Shown: positions 57,821-64,000 of the stretch, one piece after another
Layout: every line of letters starts with the position of its first letter
How positions within the stretch are numbered: position 1 is the first letter of the stretch
Origin: JAPWJZ01 sp964575605
GTDB taxonomy: Bacteria > Pseudomonadota > Alphaproteobacteria > Micavibrionales > UBA2020
Direction: 5' to 3'
Length of the DNA: 64,000 nt
NCBI GenBank assembly: GCA_964575605.1
Contig: CAZNRN010000010.1
Coordinates: 1-64,000, forward strand
The notes under the pieces: model-generated
Databases searched by the model: none
What the model saw: the letters and a program-made list of their open reading frames with translations, nothing else
What the model was told of the DNA's origin: nothing
Program-made: the position numbers and the translations under genes

Positions 57821-58918
57821 TTAGAAAAGACTCATCTGCCTGTCGCGCGCGTTCTTTTTGAAATGCGCGGTCGACAGCCTAATGCGGCGGGTCAGGCAAT
57901 GCTTTTTCCGCATCAGGTCGAAAATCATCGAAATCTGGTCGGCGTGGAAACCCTCGCCCCGCATGCGGGAGCCGAATTCGGCGTCGTTCAGCTTGCCGTC
58001 GCGGATGGAGCGGATACGGTTTAAAATCTTTTCTGCGCGGTCGGGGTAATGTTCATGCACCCAGGTCTGGAACAGGTCTTTCACCCCATAGGGCAGCCGC
58101 AGCATGGTATAGCCCGCCGATACCGCCCCCGCTTTGCCCGCGGCCTCCAGTATCGAGGGGATTTCATGTTCGGTCAGGCCCGGGATGACGGGGCCGATCA
58201 TCACGTTGACGGGGATGCCCGCCTTGGACAGCTGTTCGATGGCCTTCAGGCGCATCGGCGGGGTGGAGGCGCGCGGCTCCATATTGCGCGCGAGGCTGCG
58301 GTCGAGCGTCGTCACCGACATATTGACCGAGCATAAATCCATCTTCGCCATTTCCGACAATATATCTATGTCGCGCGTGACGAGGTGGTTTTTGGTGATG
58401 AAGGACACGGGGTTGCGGAATTCGAGCAGGACCTCGAGGCAGCTGCGCGTGATTTTCATCTTGCGCTCGAGCGGCTGGTAACTGTCCGTCACCCCGCTCA
58501 TGAAAATCACCTTGGGCGTCCAGCCGGGAGATTGCAGTTTTTCGGCCAGCAGTTTCGCCGCTTCGGGCTTGGCGAAGATCTTCGTTTCGAAATCAAGCCC
58601 CGCCGACATGCCGAGATATTCATGCGTCGGCCGCGCAAAACAGTAGATACAGCCATGCTCGCAGCCGCGGTAGGGGTTGAGCGTCGCCTCCATCCCGATG
58701 TCGGGGCTGTCGTTGGTCGAGATGATGGTTTTCGATTTGTCACGGAACACCTGTGTTTTGATCTGGCGGGGCTGCCATTCCTCCCCGTCCTCGGCCAGCG
58801 GGATGGCCGCCAGCGCCTCGGCGTCTTCCTCCACCTGCAGCGGCTCGAACCGCCCCGCCGGGTTCTCCATCGCGCCGCGGCCGCTCAACTGGTCGAAGGT
58901 ATGGGGTTTCTGTTTCAT
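57821..58918 (-). CDS. PA0069-family radical SAM protein
   Basis: 365 residues. The 4Fe-4S site is in NPYRGCEHGCIYCFARP (CxxxCxxC, about residues 87-95), followed by barrel strands (VIFMSGVTDSYQPLERK; NPVSFITKNHLVTRD). Close to the spore photoproduct lyase/PA0069 group; substrate unknown, possibly DNA or modified-nucleotide repair (inference). Ends in a basic tail. Single gene. Confidence 0.88.
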   Translation of the reverse strand: MKQKPHTFDQLSGRGAMENPAGRFEPLQVEEDAEALAAIPLAEDGEEWQPRQIKTQVFRDKSKTIISTNDSPDIGMEATLNPYRGCEHGCIYCFARPTHEYLGMSAGLDFETKIFAKPEAAKLLAEKLQSPGWTPKVIFMSGVTDSYQPLERKMKITRSCLEVLLEFRNPVSFITKNHLVTRDIDILSEMAKMDLCSVNMSVTTLDRSLARNMEPRASTPPMRLKAIEQLSKAGIPVNVMIGPVIPGLTEHEIPSILEAAGKAGAVSAGYTMLRLPYGVKDLFQTWVHEHYPDRAEKILNRIRSIRDGKLNDAEFGSRMRGEGFHADQISMIFDLMRKKHCLTRRIRLSTAHFKKNARDRQMSLF

Positions 58919-58972
58919 GCCTTATTTATAGCATGATTCTGATGTTTGTTCTAGTTTTGTTCTTTTTCGATA

Positions 58973-60172
58973 TTACGTGATAAAGATCGCGCGGAAGTCG
59001 TTCACGTTGGTGCGCGTCGGGCCCGTCACGACGCTGTCGCCCAGCGCGCCGAAAAAGCCGTGGCCGTCGTTGTTGTCGAGCGAGGCGCTGACGCTGAGGC
59101 CAAGCTGTTTGGCGCGCAGCCATGTGTCGGGGCTGTAATAGGCGCCCGCGATATCGGCCATGCCGTCGACGCCGTCGGTGTCTCCCGCCAGCGCGTGGAT
59201 GTGCCGCTGGTCGCGCAGCTCGGCGGCGAGTGACAGAAGGTATTCGACGTTCCGCCCGCCCCTGCCCGTGCCGCGCACGGTAACGGTGGTCTCGCCGCCC
59301 GACAGCAGCACCACAGGCGCATCCGCCGACTTTGCAAGGCGTGCATGCGCGCGGGCGAGGTCGCGCGCCTCGCCTTCCAAAGCGTCGCCTAAAATTTCAA
59401 CGCGGATACCCAGCCTGCGCGCGACTTCGGCCGCTTTTTCCAGCGCCATGGCGGGCGTGGCGATAAGCTTCGTTTCGACGTTGTCGAGATGCTTCACGGA
59501 TTCAGACAGCGCGGGCGCTGCAATGCCGTATTGGTCGAGCACGCGGCGCGCATCCTCAATCGTCGTGCTGTCGGCAACTGTTGGCCCGGAGGCGATATCC
59601 ATCGGGTTGTCGCCGGGCACGTCCGATATCACCAGCGTCAAAACCTTCGCAGGCGCGCAGGCGGCGGCGAGGCGGCCGCCCTTGATGGCCGACATATGGC
59701 GGCGCACGCAGTTGATTTCCGATATGCTCGCTCCGCAGGTGAGCAGTTTTTTGGATATTTCCTGCTTCTGCGCCAGCGTGATGCCCGCCGCAGGCAAAGG
59801 CAGCAACGCCGACCCGCCGCCCGATATCAGGGCTAAAACCAGATCGTCTTTTGTGAGGTTTTTGGCAATCTCCAGCATGCGCTCTGCGGCTTTCATCCCG
59901 GCGTCGTCAGGAACGGGATGAGAGGCTTTTACAATCTCGATTTTATCACAGGCGACTTCGTAACCGTGACGCGTGACGACGAGGCCGAAAAGCTCGCCCT
60001 GCCAGTTATCTTCAACCGCTTTGGCCATGGCGGCGGAGGCCTTGCCCGCGCCCAGTACAACCAAACGGCCTTTAGGCTTTTCAGGCAGGTGCGGCGGCAG
60101 GCAGAGGGCGGGCTGCGCGGCATCTATCGCCGCGCGGAACATGTCGTGCAGCAATGCTTTTGCGTCGATCAA
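58973..60172 (-). CDS. gck: Glycerate 2-kinase (MOFRL type)
   Basis: 399 residues. N-terminal GAGKASAAMAKA and DLVLALISGGGSALLPLPA, MOFRL-type SDVPGDNPMDIASGPTVAD, and the C-terminal SGGETTVTVRGTGRGGRN with GDTDGVDG. Phosphorylates glycerate to 2-phosphoglycerate in the serine/glyoxylate route. Start overlaps the stop of the upstream spermidine-synthase-like gene by 4 bp. Confidence 0.92.
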   Translation of the reverse strand: MIDAKALLHDMFRAAIDAAQPALCLPPHLPEKPKGRLVVLGAGKASAAMAKAVEDNWQGELFGLVVTRHGYEVACDKIEIVKASHPVPDDAGMKAAERMLEIAKNLTKDDLVLALISGGGSALLPLPAAGITLAQKQEISKKLLTCGASISEINCVRRHMSAIKGGRLAAACAPAKVLTLVISDVPGDNPMDIASGPTVADSTTIEDARRVLDQYGIAAPALSESVKHLDNVETKLIATPAMALEKAAEVARRLGIRVEILGDALEGEARDLARAHARLAKSADAPVVLLSGGETTVTVRGTGRGGRNVEYLLSLAAELRDQRHIHALAGDTDGVDGMADIAGAYYSPDTWLRAKQLGLSVSASLDNNDGHGFFGALGDSVVTGPTRTNVNDFRAIFIT

Positions 60173-62553
60173 GCGTGCCGTGCTTTCAGCGCGGGGATGG
60201 CGAGTGCGAGGTAGCAGAGCGCGGCCAGCATCATCGTCTTGTCGATGCCCCAGGCGATGTTGAAGGCAATCGCCAGCGCCGAACCCATCACGCCCGCAGC
60301 GCCATTGACGCCCCAGAGCCAGGCGGCCGAGCGCGGCGCTTTCGCCTGCGCAATCGCCATGCCGGTGGGGAAACCGAAGCCCAGCAGCATGCCGACCGGC
60401 AAAATCACCGCAACCGACAGCAGCACGCGCGGCACCAAGGCAGCCGCCGCGAAATGCACGGTCACAAATTTCACCGCAAAGACCGCCAGCACGATGGCAA
60501 CCGCCGTCAGCACCGCCCAGCCCACGCGCGCATTAGCGGTGCGTAGCGGATGGCTGTCACAGACCATGCTGCCCAGGCCCGTCGCCAGCACAAGGCTGAA
60601 CAAGACGACGCTGAGGCCATAGGACGGATGCCCGAGGTAAACGCTGAGCCTTTGCAGCAGAGAGATTTCAACCAGCATGAAGCCCAGGCCGATCAGCAGG
60701 AACCACGCCGTGCCGCCCGCGACCACCTTCGCGCCCGAGGCCGCAAGCTCGCGCCGGAGCGGCCAGACAATCGTGCCCACCACCATCAACAAGGAAAAGC
60801 CGAGGATGACGTAAAGGTTCAAAACCGCCCGCGCATGGCCGACAAGGGCCGAGGTGATTTCCTGCGTGATGATGCTGTACACCTGCCACGGACGCGTCAG
60901 GCGGATGCTGTTGAAGAAGAACGGGCGTTCGTCTGTCGGCGGGCTGAAATCGAAGGGCGATTGTTCAGCGATGTTATCCAGCTCGGCATTGCTTTTCGCG
61001 GCGAGGATGTTGGCGAAGGCGTCGGTCTTGATGTTCGGCGACAGCAGCACGCGGAATTTCATCTTTTTACTGCGTGCGTCCATCTGCGCCAGCTGCGCGG
61101 GCGTCAGCGGGTCGCGCCCCAGCACCAGCGTCGCGATGCGGGACGACAGCGCCATATACATATGCTTGCGCGGCTCGGTCACGCCCATCTTGTAAAGCGT
61201 GCCCGCGGCCAGCGACACCAGGCGCTCGGTTTCCGTGCGCGGGTCGTCGGGGTTGAGGTGCCAGCGGCTGACGGTGAAAACGCCGCCCTTGTTCAGGCTG
61301 TTCATGAAGGTCAGCCAGCCTTCCATGGTATAGAGGCCGTTTTCCGACAGCGCGAAGGCCCCTGCCCCCGTCGCGGCCAGCGTGTCGACCAGGCTCATCT
61401 GCACGAGGTCGAATTTTTCTTCGGGGTGGCTGGAGAACCAGCTGCGCGCTTCGGAGTGGATCAGCTTCACACCCGGCACGTCGGCAACCTTGGTGTAAGA
61501 CTTGAACGGTTCGATCTTCGACAGCACGTCGACTTGCACCTTGTTCACGTCCAGCGCGGTGATGTCGGTCACGCCGTTGCGGCAGGCCGCAATCACGTCC
61601 CGCCCGCCGCCAAGGCCGATAACGGCCGATTTCCTGATGCCCTTCAGCGCATGGGCGACGTTGGTGACGTCGTATTCGATATAGTCATGCCCCTTGCGGC
61701 AATCGCCGCCCACCTTGTTGATGGGGGTCAGCGCGTCGCCGTCGATGTGCAGCGGGTAATACGGGTGCTTCGCGTCCTTCGGCAGCGTCGACGACGGGCC
61801 CCAGAGGTAGGGCGCGCTGTTCTTGCGCTCGTTCTGGATAGTGACGCGCGAAATCGCGTTCCAGCGGTCGAGCATCAGGTTATCCTGCTTGATGACATTC
61901 GTCTTGATAAAGACGGGGTAGATAAAGGGCCTGGGCGCCAGCGCGTTCAGCGCGGCCAGCACGATAATGAGGCCCGCGAGGCCCTGCATGCGCTTGCGCC
62001 CGTCGAAAAGTTTCGAAACCAGCATTGCCGTGCCCGCGACCAGCATCACGGCGGAAGGCGCATCGACCGTTTCCATCAACCCGATGGCCAGCATGCAGCC
62101 GGCCGCAGCGCCGATCAGATCCCAGCCATAGGTGCGCGCCGGCGGGAAAGGCGCCCGTGTCATGGCAAGGCTGAGTGCATAGCCAGCGCAGTAATAGGCG
62201 GGCACGATAAACACCGAAATAACGGGCAGCATCAGCAGCGTCTTCCACGCATTCGCATCGGCGAAGGGGATGACCAGCTGCCCCACCACGCCGAAGAAAG
62301 CCGCGATGCCGAAATCATTGGTCGCGCCCGCCATCAGCTTCGCGTAATCGCGGCGCTGTTCTTCCTCGTTCCCCTTGTAGACGCGCAGCGCCCCCAGCGT
62401 CAGGCCGAACATCGCCACGCTGATGACGAGGAACGAGAGGTGATACCATGTCGTGACCGAGAATATCCGCGCCTGCAAAGCCTGCAACGCCATCAGCAAC
62501 CCGCTGAGCACAAAAACGCCGATATAAAACGAACGCGCGGGAGAGGAAGTCAT
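60169..62553 (-). CDS. Membrane protein with spermidine-synthase-like domain
   Basis: 794 residues. About six membrane helices (to about 220), a soluble synthase-like core about 270-560 with SAM-site motifs (KSAVIGLGGGRDVIAACRNG, DITALDVNKVQVDVL; FDLVQMSLVD), and about six more helices (from about 575). The family is fused to transporters or acts on polyamines, but true activity is unproven; the usual aminopropyl DE pair is not clear. ATGA overlap with glycerate kinase shows coupling, an unusual partnership. Confidence 0.8.
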   Translation of the reverse strand: MTSSPARSFYIGVFVLSGLLMALQALQARIFSVTTWYHLSFLVISVAMFGLTLGALRVYKGNEEEQRRDYAKLMAGATNDFGIAAFFGVVGQLVIPFADANAWKTLLMLPVISVFIVPAYYCAGYALSLAMTRAPFPPARTYGWDLIGAAAGCMLAIGLMETVDAPSAVMLVAGTAMLVSKLFDGRKRMQGLAGLIIVLAALNALAPRPFIYPVFIKTNVIKQDNLMLDRWNAISRVTIQNERKNSAPYLWGPSSTLPKDAKHPYYPLHIDGDALTPINKVGGDCRKGHDYIEYDVTNVAHALKGIRKSAVIGLGGGRDVIAACRNGVTDITALDVNKVQVDVLSKIEPFKSYTKVADVPGVKLIHSEARSWFSSHPEEKFDLVQMSLVDTLAATGAGAFALSENGLYTMEGWLTFMNSLNKGGVFTVSRWHLNPDDPRTETERLVSLAAGTLYKMGVTEPRKHMYMALSSRIATLVLGRDPLTPAQLAQMDARSKKMKFRVLLSPNIKTDAFANILAAKSNAELDNIAEQSPFDFSPPTDERPFFFNSIRLTRPWQVYSIITQEITSALVGHARAVLNLYVILGFSLLMVVGTIVWPLRRELAASGAKVVAGGTAWFLLIGLGFMLVEISLLQRLSVYLGHPSYGLSVVLFSLVLATGLGSMVCDSHPLRTANARVGWAVLTAVAIVLAVFAVKFVTVHFAAAALVPRVLLSVAVILPVGMLLGFGFPTGMAIAQAKAPRSAAWLWGVNGAAGVMGSALAIAFNIAWGIDKTMMLAALCYLALAIPALKARHA

Positions 62554-62618
62554 CTGGATACCCTGTTTTGTAGACGTATCCTTTTTTATCAGATATTTGC
62601 GGTGCAGGGAAACGCGCG

Positions 62619-62780
62619 GATGGTTGCCATAAGGTGCGCCGTGTCAAGTCGAGCGTCCCAATATACGCTGCCATCCCGCCGAAGGGCGGGATCCGGTACG
62701 CAGCGCAGCTGCGTTTTGGCGGCAACCATTAAGGCGGCCTGACGGCCGCACCGGACCCCGCCCTGCGGCGGGGTGGCAAA
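62619..62780. repeat. REP-like hairpin cluster
   Basis: Four stems in 100 bp: ATCCCGCC/GGCGGGAT (62673-62680 with 62685-62692), CGCAGCTGCG palindrome (62704-62713), GCGGCC/GGCCGC (62734-62739 with 62744-62749), ACCCCGCC/GGCGGGGT (62755-62762 with 62767-62774). Bounded in part by ATGGTTGCC (62620) and GGCAACCAT (62721). No gene here. Fills the gap between the membrane protein and DUF4112 gene. Confidence 0.65.
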
Positions 62781-62801
62781 AGGTTGGCACGGCGCCCAAA
62801 C

Positions 62802-62827
62802 GGAACTTAAGGACTTACGAAAGGGTT
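62802..62827 (+). promoter_or_regulatory. GGAAC-N19-TT match before DUF4112 gene
   Basis: GGAAC at 62802-62806, 19 nt, TT at 62826-62827, only 10 bp from ATG, so a leaderless or near-leaderless start would be needed; possibly coincidental. Confidence 0.3.
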
Positions 62828-62836
62828 AGCAGGGTT

Positions 62837-63202
62837 ATGACAGAACAAGAGCTGCAAGACCTCGATAAACTCGCCGAGCTGATGGACAGCCGGTTTCACC
62901 TGCCGGGCACGGACATCCGTTTCGGGTTGGATTCCGTGCTGGGGCTTATGCCGGGCGTGGGCGATACGGCGACGATTTTGATTACGCTCTACCTTGTGTC
63001 CAAGGCCGAGAAATACAACCTGCCCAAAAAGGTCATCCGCCAGATGTACCGGAACGCCGCCATCGACTGGGGCATCGGGCTAATCCCGCTTGCGGGCGAT
63101 ATCTTTGACGTGGGCTGGAAGGCCAACCTGAAAAACGTCGCGCTGCTGAAAAAACACGCGCCGCGCACCGCGGGCGGAAAACTGCGCAAAAGCCCAGCAT
63201 AA
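62837..63202 (+). CDS. DUF4112 family protein
   Basis: 121 residues. Typical: LDKLAELMDSRFHLPGTDIR, GLDSVLGLMPGVGDTATILI, and C-terminal IPLAGDIFDVGWKANLKN. Two weak membrane helices. Role unknown. AGGG near the start. Confidence 0.88.
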   Translation: MTEQELQDLDKLAELMDSRFHLPGTDIRFGLDSVLGLMPGVGDTATILITLYLVSKAEKYNLPKKVIRQMYRNAAIDWGIGLIPLAGDIFDVGWKANLKNVALLKKHAPRTAGGKLRKSPA

Positions 63203-63290
63203 TCAGACACAAAGGGGGGCTTGCATGCCCGTCCTGCGTTAACTATATTGGCATCCATTCAGGATTTCCCACCGAAAAGGACTATGCCCC

Positions 63291-63875
63291 ATGAAAACGA
63301 CGACCTTCATTTCCGCGCTCGCGCTCTGCGTGCTGCTGGCCGCCCCTGCCTTTGCGCAGGAAGTCATCCCTCCCACGACCGCCACGAAACCCGCCGCGGT
63401 GAAACCCGCGGCCGGCACGGCCAGCAAAGCCGTTTCCTCCGCCAAGACCTTCGGCGACTGGAAGATGGAATGCCCGAAAGGCACCTGCCTGCTGTCGCAG
63501 CGCGTGATGGCCACGGGCAAGGGCGGGAAACAAGTGCCCGGCATCATCGCCATCGGCGGCACCTCGACGCTGAAAAGCAAGGACGGCAAGGCCGTGAAGG
63601 TGCCTTACGTGCGCCTGATCTCGCCGCTCGGCGCTTTCCTGCCCAAGGGCGTGGAATACAAGCTGGACGAAGGCAAGAACGGCAACACGCCCTTCCTGTT
63701 CTGCGAACCCACCGGCTGCATGGCCGAAATGACCATGACGCCCGACCAGTTCGAGAAGCTGAAGAACGGCAAGAAACTGCAAGTGTCCTACAGCACGCTC
63801 GACACCAAGGCCCCCCGCAAGGTCAGCGTCTCGCTGAACGGCTTCGCACAGGGCATGGCGGCGTTGCAGAGGTAA
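63291..63875 (+). CDS. IalB-family (invasion-associated locus B-like) protein
   Basis: 194 residues. Signal peptide (AFA-Q), Ala/Pro/Lys spacer, then the IalB core: FGDWKMECPKGTCLLSQRVM, YVRLISPLGAFLPKGVEYKL, FLFCEPTGCMAEMTMT, SVSLNGFAQGMAAL, with four conserved Cys. Periplasmic; original role in host-cell invasion does not imply virulence here, as the family is widespread. AAAGGA upstream. Confidence 0.9.
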   Translation: MKTTTFISALALCVLLAAPAFAQEVIPPTTATKPAAVKPAAGTASKAVSSAKTFGDWKMECPKGTCLLSQRVMATGKGGKQVPGIIAIGGTSTLKSKDGKAVKVPYVRLISPLGAFLPKGVEYKLDEGKNGNTPFLFCEPTGCMAEMTMTPDQFEKLKNGKKLQVSYSTLDTKAPRKVSVSLNGFAQGMAALQR

Positions 63876-64000
63876 GCGCCTTTAAATTGCCTGCGTAAGA
63901 TTTGGGTGAGATGCTGCGCGAAACCATGTGCAGATGCCGTGGCTGCGGCTTACTTATGCATGAAGGCAAGGGAAACGCTTGTAGGCAAAGCGTATGAACT
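63876..64000. other. Window-end noncoding sequence
   Basis: Contains only a 28-codon frame (63911-63997, MLRETMCRCRGCGLLMHEGK...) with a CxCxxC motif and a weak ribosome site; too short to call. No terminator seen. Confidence 0.4.

Noticed and set aside
60550..62742. 730-codon plus-strand frame opposite the membrane protein
   Set aside because: His/Arg/Gln-rich shadow with no ribosome site; the minus strand carries clear membrane helices and motifs.
63911..63997. 28-codon frame with a CxCxxC motif
   Set aside because: Short, weak ribosome site and near the window edge; may continue a family but cannot be supported.

Overview
The window is GC-rich, densely coded chromosomal DNA that looks alphaproteobacterial. 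This is an inference from gene content: an EcfG-like ECF sigma factor, an IalB-family protein, a DUF6502/DUF5666 pair, a PreT-PreA-MmsA pyrimidine catabolic operon, an ArsR-ArsI-ArsC-AqpS arsenic operon and a type-2 glycerate kinase. Genus cannot be fixed; a Rhodospirillales- or Micavibrio-like lineage would fit. There is one tRNA (Asn), no rRNA, no CRISPR array, and no transposase or prophage gene.

Layout. 1-7.8 kb: signalling and stress block with two multi-domain hybrid kinases (the first broken at its 5' end), an OmpR-type regulator, an ECF sigma factor, a stand-alone receiver, a host-attachment-family protein and a small heat-shock protein. 8-13.7 kb: envelope and exported proteins, the DUF6502-DUF5666 pair, a lipase-like hydrolase and a peroxiredoxin. 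13.9-21.7 kb: a 1581-residue multidomain protein of unknown function with its small neighbour, and an 803-residue membrane-anchored EF-hand protein. 21.8-30.5 kb: tRNA-Asn, a diacylglycerol-kinase-family gene interrupted by an amber codon, a racemase-like gene, a large pentapeptide-repeat protein, a receiver/CheX-like/CheA-like three-gene module and a methyltransferase. 30.6-35.7 kb: PPK2, a DsbA-family protein and a cluster of exported SH3b-domain proteins with a lipoprotein. 35.7-38.1 kb: beta-ureidopropionase and dihydropyrimidinase, divergent. 38.2-40.3 kb: one visibly AT-rich gene fusing an ABC/AAA15-type ATPase to a DUF4435/TOPRIM-like domain, the architecture of a merged PARIS anti-phage system. 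40.3-45.8 kb: small exported or hypothetical genes and a NUDIX hydrolase. 45.8-48.2 kb: a hairpin-rich repeat element, then the ars operon. 48.3-51.9 kb: small proteins. 52-56.1 kb: mmsA-preT-preA. 56.1-64 kb: ankyrin protein, radical SAM protein, a spermidine-synthase-like membrane protein coupled to glycerate kinase, DUF4112 and IalB-family proteins.

How the parts fit. PreTA, dihydropyrimidinase and beta-ureidopropionase make a complete reductive uracil/thymine route to beta-alanine or beta-aminoisobutyrate, and MmsA would finish the carbon skeleton after a transaminase that is not in the window. Six genes, including two SH3b genes and the DUF6502 pair, have an upstream GGAAC-N19-TT match, the shape of an EcfG-type stress promoter, and an ECF sigma gene of that general type is in the window; this suggests a local stress regulon. 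Best candidates for new biology are the PARIS-like fusion, the 1581-residue protein (Cys-His-Asp region plus PP2C-like motifs in permuted order), the SH3b family with its shared downstream motif, and the CheX-like/CheA-like module.
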